Shown here in pieces: positions 8,058-17,082 of a stretch of 64,000 nucleotides of DNA. Under the pieces are notes generated by a model. The model had not been told where the DNA came from, searched no databases, and saw nothing but the letters and a program-made list of their open reading frames with translations. The position numbers and the translations under genes were made by a program. Source of the DNA: an uncultured Lachnospiraceae bacterium (GTDB taxonomy: Bacteria; Bacillota; Clostridia; Lachnospirales; Lachnospiraceae); contig CANRIV010000001.1 of NCBI GenBank assembly GCA_947630805.1, positions 124,001-188,000 of the forward strand, read 5' to 3'. How positions within the stretch are numbered: the first letter of the stretch is position 1; each line of letters starts with the position of its first letter.

Positions 8058-9791
8058 ATGAGAGAAAATCTGAAAAAAATGATATCTTATTATAAACCGT
8101 ATCGCAAAATCTTTTTTGCAGATACTTTTTTTGCTATTATGGCATCCGCGGTTGCGTTGATTATCCCACTGATTGCAAGATATGTAACCTCCACGGTAAT
8201 ATATATGAATGCGAAAGAGGCAGTCAATCATTTATGGTTGATTGCAGTAGTAGTTACAGTGTTGATTTTGTTTCAATGTTACTGCAATTATTACATATCA
8301 AACTACGGACATGTGATGGGGGCAAAAATTGAATATGATATGCGTGCTGAGATTTTTGCCCATTTTCAACAGATGCCATTTTCATTTTATGATGACCAGA
8401 AAGTGGGACAGCTCATGTCAAGAATCACTTCTGATTTATTTGATATTACAGAACTTCTGCATCACGGACCGGAAAATTTAACGATTTCTTTCATAAAAAT
8501 TGCAGGGGCGCTTGTGATTCTCTTAAATATTAATATGAAACTGGCGTTGGCAGCATTTGTCCTGATTCCCATAATGATTGTTTATGCTTATTTCTTTAAT
8601 CGAAAAATGAAGCAGACTTTTCGAATGAACAGAGTAAAAATAGCGGAAATTAACGAGCAGATTGAAGATAATCTCTCCGGAATCCGCGTGGTAAAATCTT
8701 TTGCGAATGAAGCGATAGAAAATGAAAAATTTAAAACAGGAAATGACGGTTTTTTAGAGGCTAAGAAGAATAATTATAAATATATGGGAGGTTATCATTC
8801 GGGTCTTACGGCTTTTACCACAATGATTCATCTGATTGTCATTATCGCAGGTGGTATAATGATTACCCGAGACATGGTAAGTATTACGGACTTGCTGACT
8901 TTTCTTTTATATATTAATGTTTTTACAGATCCGGTGAAAACATTAATTGATTTTACAGAGCAATTCCAAAACGGATATTCCGGATATGAAAGATTTCGTT
9001 ATATTCTTTCGCTGGAGCCGGAAATACAGGACAGTGAAAATGCTGTGGAGGTAGAACATATCAGAGGAAATATTACGTTTTGTGATGTATCTTTCCGCTA
9101 CAACGACAATGCCCACCGTGTGTTAAAGCATATTAATCTGAATATTTCTGAAGGCGAATACGTCGCTTTGGTAGGCTCTTCCGGTGCAGGAAAAACTACT
9201 TTGTGTAATCTGATTCCAAGATTTTATGACGTGTCTGACGGCAGTATATTCATTGATAATATTGATATTAAGAATATGAAATTAAAATGTCTCAGAGATA
9301 ATATCGGTATGGTACAACAGGATGTATATCTTTTTGCAGGAACAATTTATGAAAATATAAAATATGGAAGACCGGATGCTACAAGAGAGGAAATTATTAC
9401 AGCTGCAAAAGAAGCGAATGCTTATGAGTTTATTATGTCACTTCCAAACGGGTTTGACACGGATATCGGACAAAGAGGCATTAAACTTTCCGGTGGACAG
9501 AAACAGAGATTATCGATTGCAAGAGTGTTTTTAAAAAATCCTCCGATTTTGATTTTTGATGAAGCCACATCGGCACTGGATAATGAAAGTGAAAAAATTG
9601 TTCAGGAGTCCATGGAAAAACTGGCAAAGAATCGAACGACGATTGTAATTGCCCATAGATTATCCACTATAAAAAATGCCCGTAGAATTCTTGTATTGAC
9701 GGAAAATGGAATAGAAGAACAGGGTACCCATAAAGAACTGATGGAAAAACGGGGAGTGTATTATGAACTTTATAAATTGACAGAAATATAA
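8058..9791 (+). CDS. ABC exporter half-transporter, fused permease and ATPase
   Basis: 577 residues. The N-terminal half (about 15-300) is a six-helix exporter transmembrane domain; the C-terminal half is the nucleotide-binding domain with Walker A GSSGAGKTT (about 373-381), signature LSGGQKQR (about 477), Walker B ILIFDEATSALD (about 497-508) and H-loop IAHRLST. This is the MsbA/LmrA/BmrA-type layout and would act as a homodimer in the plasma membrane. The substrate (drug, lipid or peptide) cannot be read from sequence. There is no partner half-transporter next door, supporting a homodimer. GGGAG precedes the ATG. Confidence 0.93.
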   Translation: MRENLKKMISYYKPYRKIFFADTFFAIMASAVALIIPLIARYVTSTVIYMNAKEAVNHLWLIAVVVTVLILFQCYCNYYISNYGHVMGAKIEYDMRAEIFAHFQQMPFSFYDDQKVGQLMSRITSDLFDITELLHHGPENLTISFIKIAGALVILLNINMKLALAAFVLIPIMIVYAYFFNRKMKQTFRMNRVKIAEINEQIEDNLSGIRVVKSFANEAIENEKFKTGNDGFLEAKKNNYKYMGGYHSGLTAFTTMIHLIVIIAGGIMITRDMVSITDLLTFLLYINVFTDPVKTLIDFTEQFQNGYSGYERFRYILSLEPEIQDSENAVEVEHIRGNITFCDVSFRYNDNAHRVLKHINLNISEGEYVALVGSSGAGKTTLCNLIPRFYDVSDGSIFIDNIDIKNMKLKCLRDNIGMVQQDVYLFAGTIYENIKYGRPDATREEIITAAKEANAYEFIMSLPNGFDTDIGQRGIKLSGGQKQRLSIARVFLKNPPILIFDEATSALDNESEKIVQESMEKLAKNRTTIVIAHRLSTIKNARRILVLTENGIEEQGTHKELMEKRGVYYELYKLTEI

Positions 9792-9814
9792 TTTTGTCAG
9801 AATAGAATGGCTAT

Positions 9815-9859
9815 AAAAAATGTCTTTTTTGCATAGAAACAGCGAAAAGGCATTTTTTT
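9815..9859 (+). terminator. Terminator after the ABC exporter
   Basis: AAAAATGTCTTTT pairs with AAAAGGCATTTTT (one T-G pair), followed by T. The loop is about 15 bases. Confidence 0.8.
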
Positions 9860-9867
9860 ACAATGAT

Positions 9868-9896
9868 TTGACAAAAACGATTTATGAAATTTAACA
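9868..9896 (+). promoter_or_regulatory. Likely promoter of pfkA-ppk
   Basis: A consensus TTGACA at 9868-9873 with a weak -10, TTAACA, at 9891-9896 (spacer 17). The leader is about 70 bases and AT-rich; I see no riboswitch. Confidence 0.5.
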
Positions 9897-9975
9897 ATAT
9901 TTTTATAAATTTTAATAAATGGGAAATAGTAAATGTTGAGGGAAATGATATAAAATTGAAATCAGGGAGGATTAT

Positions 9976-11052
9976 ATGCAGAGAATCGGAATTTTGACAA
10001 GCGGTGGCGATTGCCAGGCGTTAAATGGGGCAATGCGTGGCGTTGCCAAAGGTTTATATACAAACAGGAAAGAAAAGGTCGAAATTTATGGAATCGAGGA
10101 CGGATACAGCGGTCTGATTTATGGAAGATATAAAAAAATGAACGAGAGCGATTTTGAAAATATCTTAAATCTGGGCGGGACCATTCTGGGCTCTTCCAGA
10201 CAACCGTTTAAGACAATCAACGAGCCGGATGAAAAAGGCACAAATAAAGTAAAGGCTATGATTGAAAATTATAAAAATATGCAGTTGGACGCACTGGTTA
10301 TTTTAGGGGGAAACGGCTCTCATAAAACAGCCAATCTTTTGTCAGAGAGTGGATTGAATATTGTGACCTTACCAAAGACAATCGACAATGATATTTTTGG
10401 TACAGAAATGACATTTGGATTTGCCAGTGCTGTTGATATTGCTACAGAATATATTGACCGTATCCGGACGACAGCTGCTTCCCATAAAAGAATTTTTATT
10501 ATTGAAGTTATGGGAAATAAAGCGGGATGGCTGACACTCAATACCGGAATTGCAGCAGGAGCAGATATCATTGTGATACCGGAAATCCCCTATGATACAA
10601 AAACTATTGTACAGGTAATCAATAAAAAAATTGAGCAGGGACAGAAGACGGTCATTCTTGTTGTCGCAGAAGGAATTATCAGCAAAGAAGAGAGCCGAAT
10701 GGGCAAAAAAGAATTAAAAGAAAAGCGAAACAAAGAAGGAAATTTATCTTCTTCATTCAGAATGGAGCAGGAGATAAAGCAGAAAGTAAACTTAGAAGTA
10801 AGAAGCAGCGTTATCGGACATATACAGCGGGGAGGAAATCCGAGTGCATATGACCGCATATTATCTTCCAGGCTGGGAGTAAAGTGTGCAGAACTGTTAT
10901 TAAAGAAAGAGTATGGAAAGATGGTAGTGATGATTCATAATAATATCAGAGCGATTCCATTAAGTGAAACGGCAGGAAAAAAGAAAGTAATTAAACCGGA
11001 AGATGAAATTGTCCAGGAAGCAAAAAAACTGGGAATATGTTTGGGAGAATAA
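9976..11052 (+). CDS. pfkA: 6-phosphofructokinase, G104/K124-type (group III-like)
   Basis: 358 residues, GGGAGG at the start. It phosphorylates fructose-6-phosphate to the 1,6-bisphosphate. Visible motifs: LTSGGDCQALN (nucleotide loop, 8-17), GGTILGSSR (68-75), GGNGS (111-115) and PKTIDND (133-139, catalytic Asp137/Asp139). In E. coli numbering the residue at 104 is Gly (ATP-type) but 124 is Lys (usual in PPi enzymes and in ATP-using group III enzymes). Asn113 replaces the usual Asp103; I recall the same change in other clostridial members. ATP dependence is the best guess. It is 12 bases from ppk, so the two are probably one operon. Confidence 0.9.
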   Translation: MQRIGILTSGGDCQALNGAMRGVAKGLYTNRKEKVEIYGIEDGYSGLIYGRYKKMNESDFENILNLGGTILGSSRQPFKTINEPDEKGTNKVKAMIENYKNMQLDALVILGGNGSHKTANLLSESGLNIVTLPKTIDNDIFGTEMTFGFASAVDIATEYIDRIRTTAASHKRIFIIEVMGNKAGWLTLNTGIAAGADIIVIPEIPYDTKTIVQVINKKIEQGQKTVILVVAEGIISKEESRMGKKELKEKRNKEGNLSSSFRMEQEIKQKVNLEVRSSVIGHIQRGGNPSAYDRILSSRLGVKCAELLLKKEYGKMVVMIHNNIRAIPLSETAGKKKVIKPEDEIVQEAKKLGICLGE

Positions 11053-11064
11053 AAAATTGTAAAA

Positions 11065-13155
11065 ATGCAGATGAATACTGCAAAGAATAAGGGAAATATG
11101 ATAGATTTAAAAAATCAGAAAAATAAATTAAATACCAAAAAGGCATATTATGACAACAGAGAATTATCATGGCTGAAATTCAACAAAAGAGTTTTGGAAC
11201 AGGCCGAAGACAACAGAGTACCATTGTGTGAAAGACTTTCTTTTGTTGAAATTTTTAAAAACAATTTGGATGAATTTTTTATGGTGCGCGTAGGAGCCTT
11301 GTATGATCAGATTCTTATTAATGAAAATAAGAGAGACAACAAAACAAATATGACAGCGATGGAACAGTTGGTATGTGTTGTAAGAAATACAGAAAAACTC
11401 ATTCAGAAAAAAGATAAAGCATATGCGCAATTAATGCAGAAAATTAAAGCTCAGGGAGTAGACCTGATTAATTTTAACGAGGCCGGTAAAACAGACAGAC
11501 AATATTTGGAAAAGTATTTTCACCAGTCGATTAAACCTTTATTATCCCCGCAGGTAATCGGGAAAAAAAATCCGTTTCCATTTTTGAAAAATAATGAAAT
11601 TTATGCCGTCGCTCTGCTCCAGGCAAAAAACAGTGAGAAATTATGTATTGTGCCTTGCAGCAATGGAGTATTTGAACGTCTGGTTTCTATTCCTTCTGAC
11701 CATAAAAAGTTCATGCTTGTGGAGGAGGTCATTCTTCATTTTATGCCGGATATTTTTGAAAAATATACCGTAAAAAGCAAATCACTGATTCAGATTACAA
11801 GAAGTGCGGATATTGATATTGATGAGACATTTTCGGAAGAAGATATGAATTATAGAGATTCGATGGAAGAACTGATTAAAATCCGCAGAAAATTATGTCC
11901 GGTAAAAATGGAATATTCCAGAGTTTTAGATGAAAAGGTAATAAGGTATCTGTGCCGGGAATTGGAACTGTCAAAAGAGCAGGTATTCTATTCGGAATCT
12001 CCGCTGGAGTTTTCTTTTTTATCCGAAATTCAGGATGTTCTCAGAACAAATAAGGAATTATTTTATCCGAGAAAAATCCCAAGAATTCCGGAAGGAATTA
12101 CACAGTCCCAATTTATGATAGAACAGGTGGAAAAAAAAGATATTCTTCTTCATTATCCATATGATAGTATGTATCCTTTTTTAAAATTATTAAAAGAGGC
12201 GGCATATGATGAAAGAGTGGTATCCATTAAAATGACTTTGTACCGGGTAGCCAAAAATTCCCGTATTGTGGAAACATTAATCGAAGCAGCTGAAAATGGA
12301 AAAGAAGTCGTAGTAATGGTAGAACTGCGGGCAAGATTTGATGAGCAGAACAATATTGAATGTTCCAGAAGAATGGAAGAAGCGGGCTGCCGTATTATTT
12401 ATGGAATAGATTTTGTAAAAGTACATTCTAAAATCTGCCTGATCTCTTATCTTGAAAATAATGTGATTAAGCATATATGTCAGATTGGAACAGGAAATTA
12501 TAATGAAAAAACTGCAAAACTTTACACAGATTTGTCTCTTATGACGGCAAATCAGAATATTGCAAAAGAAGTGTACGAAACTTTTAATAAAATATGCATG
12601 GAACAGTTTATGGAGAAGACAGAACATCTTTTGGTAGCTCCAAAGTGTCTCCAGAATAAAGTCCTGGATATGATAGATGTTGAAATAGAAAACGTCCGAA
12701 ATGGAAGAAAGGGATACATAGGATTAAAAATGAATTCCCTTACAGATAAAACAATTATGGACAAACTGATTGAGGCATCTCAGGCAGGCGTTAAAATAGA
12801 AATGATTATCCGGGGAATCTGCTGTCTTGTAGCAGGCGTTCAGGGATATACAGAAAATATTACAGTGCAGAGTATTGTGGGAAGATATCTGGAACATTCG
12901 CGCGTTTATATTTTTGGTACAGAGCAAAGAGATAAAATATATATTTCTTCCGCAGATTTTATGACAAGAAATACAAAAAGGCGGGTAGAAGTGGCCGCCC
13001 CGATTTATGATGAGGAAATAAAACAGCGAATCCGAACAATGTTTCGGACAATGATGCTGGATAATGTCAATGCAAGTGTGATGAACAGCAAAGGAAACTA
13101 TGAAAAAAAGGAAAAAGCAGAACATTTGATGAATTCACAGGAAATTTTCTTTTAA
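11065..13155 (+). CDS. ppk: Polyphosphate kinase 1
   Basis: 696 residues, close to the PPK1 norm. N-terminal domain begins with RELSWLKFNKRVLEQA; then the middle domain with LDEFFMVRVG, and the two phospholipase-D-like catalytic domains containing VHSKICLI (with the phospho-accepting His region) and IGTGNYNEKTAKLYTD, and near the end ENITVQSIVGRYLEHSR. It makes and breaks polyphosphate from ATP at the membrane or in granules. The start is uncertain: ATGs at 11065, 11071 and 11098 are in frame and none has an ideal ribosome site, suggesting translational coupling to pfkA 12 bases upstream. Confidence 0.94.
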   Translation: MQMNTAKNKGNMIDLKNQKNKLNTKKAYYDNRELSWLKFNKRVLEQAEDNRVPLCERLSFVEIFKNNLDEFFMVRVGALYDQILINENKRDNKTNMTAMEQLVCVVRNTEKLIQKKDKAYAQLMQKIKAQGVDLINFNEAGKTDRQYLEKYFHQSIKPLLSPQVIGKKNPFPFLKNNEIYAVALLQAKNSEKLCIVPCSNGVFERLVSIPSDHKKFMLVEEVILHFMPDIFEKYTVKSKSLIQITRSADIDIDETFSEEDMNYRDSMEELIKIRRKLCPVKMEYSRVLDEKVIRYLCRELELSKEQVFYSESPLEFSFLSEIQDVLRTNKELFYPRKIPRIPEGITQSQFMIEQVEKKDILLHYPYDSMYPFLKLLKEAAYDERVVSIKMTLYRVAKNSRIVETLIEAAENGKEVVVMVELRARFDEQNNIECSRRMEEAGCRIIYGIDFVKVHSKICLISYLENNVIKHICQIGTGNYNEKTAKLYTDLSLMTANQNIAKEVYETFNKICMEQFMEKTEHLLVAPKCLQNKVLDMIDVEIENVRNGRKGYIGLKMNSLTDKTIMDKLIEASQAGVKIEMIIRGICCLVAGVQGYTENITVQSIVGRYLEHSRVYIFGTEQRDKIYISSADFMTRNTKRRVEVAAPIYDEEIKQRIRTMFRTMMLDNVNASVMNSKGNYEKKEKAEHLMNSQEIFF

Positions 13156-13163
13156 TAATGTTT

Positions 13164-13193
13164 GCCTCCACAGATTCTTTCATCGGTGGAGGC
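13164..13193. terminator. Hairpin between convergent ppk and carbamate kinase genes
   Basis: Perfect stem GCCTCCAC/GTGGAGGC with a 14-base loop, but no T-run on either strand. It may work as a weak or factor-dependent terminator or an mRNA 3' end. Confidence 0.45.
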
Positions 13194-13272
13194 AATAATA
13201 AATGTAAAATGATATAAATAGTTTTTGGATAGTGGTACAATTATTGAAAAAATATGTATGGCAATATATTTT

Positions 13273-14205
13273 TTATTGAATTATCGTTCCGATTTTTCCG
13301 CGTACGCCCTCTTTTGCCTTTGATAAATTGGTAATGATGGCACGTCTTCCTTCTCCGGCAAGAACAAATGAGAGAGAAGCATCTATTTTTGGAAGAGAAG
13401 TTACCGGGTCAAAATAACCTTCCGAAATCAGCTGTTCGGCTTCTGAAGTCGTCAGGTTTTTGAGTGTTGTTTCCTGTCCGTCTTTTTCGATTTTCATATA
13501 GTCACTTGATGTCAGAATTAATAATGTAGATGCGTCCAGCATATCAGCCAGTTTTGCTGCGGTATAATCTTTTTCAATAACGGCGCTGGCCCCTTTGAGA
13601 CCTGCACGCTGTTCAAGTACAGGGATTCCGCCGCCACCTGCCGCAATGACGAGCTGGTGCGCATCAACCAATGCTTTCACTGCATCAATTTCATAAATAT
13701 CAATCGGTTTCGGACTGGCAATGATTCTTCGATATCCGTCCTCGCCTTCTTCATATTCAACATAATTTCCCTTTTTTCTCTCGTTTTCTGCTTCCTCTTT
13801 TGTCATCAGACGCCCAATAACTTTTGATGGGGCGTTAAAAGCACGGTCAAATGGGTCTACCCGGACCTGTGTAATAATTGTGCTTACCGGTTTATAAATC
13901 CCCCGGCTTAGCAATTCTGTCCGAATCGCATTTTGAAGGTCAAAGCCAATATATCCCTGACTCATCGCCCCGCAGATACTCATCGGAGCTACAGTACGGT
14001 TTGGGTCCAAACGGGAGTATTCCGTCATGGCGGTCTGAATCATACCAACCTGTGGTCCGTTGCTGTGTGTGATAATTACTTCGTATTTTTCTTCTACCAA
14101 ATCTGCAACTGCTTTTGCCGCTGATTTAACACGTTCATGCTGTTTGGGAAAAGATTCACTAAAGGCGTTTCTTCCAAGCGCAACGACAACTTTTTTATTT
14201 TTCAT
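13273..14205 (-). CDS. arcC: Carbamate kinase
   Basis: 310 residues, the family length. The amino-acid-kinase fold is evident: VVALGRNAF at the N-terminus (usually GGNA; Gly to Arg here), HSNGPQVG, AAGGGGIPV and EKDYTAAKLADML with LILTSSDY. It interconverts carbamoyl phosphate plus ADP and carbamate plus ATP. AAGGAGA lies 7 bases before the ATG. No arginine deiminase, ornithine or putrescine carbamoyltransferase gene is next to it, so the source of carbamoyl phosphate is not shown here. Confidence 0.93.
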   Translation of the reverse strand: MKNKKVVVALGRNAFSESFPKQHERVKSAAKAVADLVEEKYEVIITHSNGPQVGMIQTAMTEYSRLDPNRTVAPMSICGAMSQGYIGFDLQNAIRTELLSRGIYKPVSTIITQVRVDPFDRAFNAPSKVIGRLMTKEEAENERKKGNYVEYEEGEDGYRRIIASPKPIDIYEIDAVKALVDAHQLVIAAGGGGIPVLEQRAGLKGASAVIEKDYTAAKLADMLDASTLLILTSSDYMKIEKDGQETTLKNLTTSEAEQLISEGYFDPVTSLPKIDASLSFVLAGEGRRAIITNLSKAKEGVRGKIGTIIQ

Positions 14206-14322
14206 GATAATGTCTCCTTCGACGTAAAATAGATATAATTAGTATAAAATAAATTGTAGTAAAAAACAATAAATATACGGAATAAAATCAGGGAAGTTAC
14301 ACCCATTCCGGATTTTACTGTT

Positions 14323-16236
14323 TTATAACTGATCAGACAATTCTTCCCATTTTTCCATAAGGGAATCCAGTTGTTCACTGATTTCATTTTGCTCCCGGGT
14401 AATTTCGTTTAATTTTGCAGAATTTGTAGATATTTGTGTATCTTCCAACATTTCATCCAATTGGTTTAACCGGTCCTCATATTTTTTAATTTTTTCTTCC
14501 ACTTTTAAAATATCATTTTTCAATTTTCGAATCCTTGCGGCTTCAGCCTTCCTTTCCAAATAGTCTGTTTTGTTATCTGATATCTCAGATATATGCTGTT
14601 TTTCTACAGTTTCAGAAGAAAAAACGGCGGTCAGCTCCTCTTTCTTTTCTTCGTAGTAGTCGTAATTTCCGAGATAATTTATCAGTTTTGTATTGGTGAG
14701 TTCTAAAATTCTGGTGGCAGTGCGGTTAATAAAATATCTGTCATGTGATACATAAAATATTGTTCCGGTGTAATGATTTAAAGCATTTTCCAGAATTTCT
14801 TTTGAGGTCATGTCCAAATGGTTGGTCGGCTCATCCAATATAATAAGATTTGCCCGGGAAAGCATCAGTTTTGCAAGGGAAAGACGTCCTTTTTCTCCAC
14901 CGCTCAACGTAGAAACTTTCTGAAATACATCATCTCCTGTAAACATAAATGCAGCCAGAGTATTGCGTATTTTAGTATAATTCATATCAGGATAGGCATT
15001 AGAGATTTCTTCCAATAGAGTATTTTCATCTGTCAGATTGTGATGTTCCTGATCGTAATATCCGATATGGACGTTAGCTCCAAGCTGTATTGTTCCGTTA
15101 TCTGCGGGTATCAGGTCATTGATAATTTTTAAAATTGTTGTTTTTCCCGTGCCGTTATCTCCAATAAGCGCAATATGTTCTCCCCGTTTTATTTCAAAGT
15201 TAATATCGGAAAACAAAAGTCGGTCAAAAGATTTTGAAAGATTTTTGACCGAGAGAACGTCTTTTCCACTGATACAGTCAGGCTCCAGAGTAATATTGAT
15301 ATTTTCCTGCAGATTTTGTGGTTTTTCTAAAAATTCTATATGTTCCAGTTTTTTTTCACGGCTCTGCGCCCGTTTATAAAATTTTTCCTGACGGTAGGAG
15401 CGAAGACGTGCGATAACTTCTTCCTGATGTTTCAGTTCATTTTGCTGTTTCAGATACAGATTCATCTGTACTTTTTGCAACTGCATCTTTTTCTGTGCAA
15501 ACGTAGTGTAATTTCCCTCGTATACATGACATTTTGTATTTTCGATTTCTATTATTTTTGTCACAATTTTGTCTAAGAAATAGCGGTCGTGTGCAATAAT
15601 CAGTACGGCGCCGTTATAATTGAGAAGATAGGTTTCCAGCCATCGGATAGAATTTAAATCCAAATGATTGGTCGGCTCGTCCAACATAATAATATCCGGC
15701 TGTTCCAAAAGCAGTTTACAAAGAGCCACGCGGGTCTTTTGACCTCCGGATAATGTGCTTATCTTTTTTTGAAAATCTTTTTCTGAAAATCCCAGTCCCT
15801 TTAAAACACCCTCAATTTCGCTTTGATAGGAATATCCGTTTAAAAGGCGGAAACGGTGTTCAAGATTTGTGTAGGATTCCATTAAATCTTGTAATTCTCT
15901 GCCAAAGACATGGGACATCTGTTCCTCATAATGAATCAGAGTTTCTTCCATGTGAATCAGGTCTTGTTTTACGCTTTTTACTTCTTCATAAATAGAATTG
16001 TTGGAATTTAAATTCTGATATTGCGCCAGATATCCGATGGATTTATCTTTACCGACAGTAATAGTACCTTTGTCTGCCGGAATTTCCTTCATAATAATTT
16101 TCATGAGCGTGGATTTTCCTGCACCGTTGTTTCCTACAATCGCGGCTTTTTCCTGTTCGTTGATAAAAAAAGAGCAGTCGCAAAGAATATCATCAACTCC
16201 GAAAGATTTATAAATATGACTGCAAGATAGTATCAT
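14323..16236 (-). CDS. ABC-F family ATPase (YdiF/Uup-like)
   Basis: 637 residues with two ABC domains and no membrane segment. NBD1: GNNGAGKST, LSGGQKTR, MLDEPTNHLD. NBD2: GDNGTGKTT, LSGGEKGR, ILDEPTNHLD. Between them is the charged interdomain linker (about 245-300) that reaches the ribosomal P-site in ABC-F proteins, and a C-terminal coiled coil covers about 555-637. ABC-F proteins act on ribosomes as translation factors or antibiotic-resistance factors. Here the context is housekeeping, so a resistance role is not supported. It is transcribed away from rex. Confidence 0.92.
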   Translation of the reverse strand: MILSCSHIYKSFGVDDILCDCSFFINEQEKAAIVGNNGAGKSTLMKIIMKEIPADKGTITVGKDKSIGYLAQYQNLNSNNSIYEEVKSVKQDLIHMEETLIHYEEQMSHVFGRELQDLMESYTNLEHRFRLLNGYSYQSEIEGVLKGLGFSEKDFQKKISTLSGGQKTRVALCKLLLEQPDIIMLDEPTNHLDLNSIRWLETYLLNYNGAVLIIAHDRYFLDKIVTKIIEIENTKCHVYEGNYTTFAQKKMQLQKVQMNLYLKQQNELKHQEEVIARLRSYRQEKFYKRAQSREKKLEHIEFLEKPQNLQENINITLEPDCISGKDVLSVKNLSKSFDRLLFSDINFEIKRGEHIALIGDNGTGKTTILKIINDLIPADNGTIQLGANVHIGYYDQEHHNLTDENTLLEEISNAYPDMNYTKIRNTLAAFMFTGDDVFQKVSTLSGGEKGRLSLAKLMLSRANLIILDEPTNHLDMTSKEILENALNHYTGTIFYVSHDRYFINRTATRILELTNTKLINYLGNYDYYEEKKEELTAVFSSETVEKQHISEISDNKTDYLERKAEAARIRKLKNDILKVEEKIKKYEDRLNQLDEMLEDTQISTNSAKLNEITREQNEISEQLDSLMEKWEELSDQL

Positions 16237-16324
16237 CTTTTTGCTCCCGTAAAATCATTTTTCACTGCTTGATAGTTTATCATAAAACAGCATTTTTTGA
16301 AACCGGCAAAAGAATGATAAATAT

Positions 16325-16353
16325 TTGACAATGTCTGTCAATCTACTTATAAT
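16325..16353 (+). promoter_or_regulatory. Consensus promoter of rex with overlapping inverted repeat
   Basis: TTGACA (16325-16330), 17-base spacer, TATAAT (16348-16353): a perfect SigA pair. The -35 is half of an inverted repeat TTGACA-atgtc-TGTCAA (16325-16341), a candidate operator, possibly for Rex itself. Confidence 0.8.
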
Positions 16354-16405
16354 GAATGTAAAATAAACAGGAAGTAAAGAATATAAGTAAGGTAGGAGCA
16401 AGTTC

Positions 16406-17044
16406 ATGAATAAAATTTCAAAGGCGGTGATTGCCAGACTCCCAAGATATTACAGATATTTAGATGAACTCAGACAACAGAAAATAGAGAGAATTTCTTC
16501 TAAGGAATTAAGTGAACTGATGAATGTCACTGCATCTCAGATTCGACAGGATTTAAATAATTTTGGCGGTTTTGGACAGCAGGGATACGGATATAATGTC
16601 CAATATTTGTATGATGAAATAGGAAAACTGCTGGGACTTGGCATCCGCCATAAAATGGTAATCGTAGGGGCAGGAAATTTGGGACAGGCCATTGCAAATT
16701 ATGGAAATTTTAAAAACAGAGGTTTTGAAATCACTGCATTGTTTGATAAAAATCCGGAGTTAATCGGAAAAAAGACAGCAGGTGGAGAAATTAAAGATAT
16801 TTCGGAAATTTACAGTTACGTAAAGGAAAACGATATTGAGATTGTAGCGCTTACACTTCCGAAGGGACCGGCAAAAGAAATTGGGGAAAAGCTGGTAGAA
16901 TGTGGTGTAAAAGCGTTTTGGAATTTTGCCCATACAGATTTGAAATTTTCTTCGGATGTCATTGTGGAAAATGTTCATCTCTCAGAAAGTCTTATGAAAC
17001 TGACCTACCGGATATCAGAAAAGAATCAGAAATCAAAGCAATAG
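16406..17044 (+). CDS. rex: Redox-sensing transcriptional repressor Rex
   Basis: 212 residues, family length. Residues 1-75 form the winged-helix DNA-binding domain (SRA-like ISKAVIARLPRYYRYL, then ASQIRQDL). The rest is a Rossmann domain with GAGNLG at 88-93 for NAD(H). Rex represses fermentation and respiration genes and releases DNA when NADH is high. The ATG follows GGTAGGAG by about 9 bases. A perfect SigA promoter with an overlapping inverted repeat suggests autoregulation. nnr follows after 38 bases and may be co-transcribed, an apt pairing of NADH sensing and NADH repair. Confidence 0.96.
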   Translation: MNKISKAVIARLPRYYRYLDELRQQKIERISSKELSELMNVTASQIRQDLNNFGGFGQQGYGYNVQYLYDEIGKLLGLGIRHKMVIVGAGNLGQAIANYGNFKNRGFEITALFDKNPELIGKKTAGGEIKDISEIYSYVKENDIEIVALTLPKGPAKEIGEKLVECGVKAFWNFAHTDLKFSSDVIVENVHLSESLMKLTYRISEKNQKSKQ

Positions 17045-17082
17045 CATCCCTTAACAGATATAAATGACAGGAGGAAATGATA

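Noticed and set aside
9792-9975. Riboswitch in the pfkA leader
   Set aside because: The leader after the promoter is AT-rich with no stable stem beyond the upstream gene's terminator.
13164-13193. Confident intrinsic terminator between ppk and carbamate kinase
   Set aside because: The stem is perfect but neither strand has a T-run, so it is listed only with low confidence.
14202-14387. Small minus-strand frame between the ABC-F and carbamate kinase genes
   Set aside because: It overlaps the ABC-F 3' end in another frame, has no ribosome site and an AT-driven composition.
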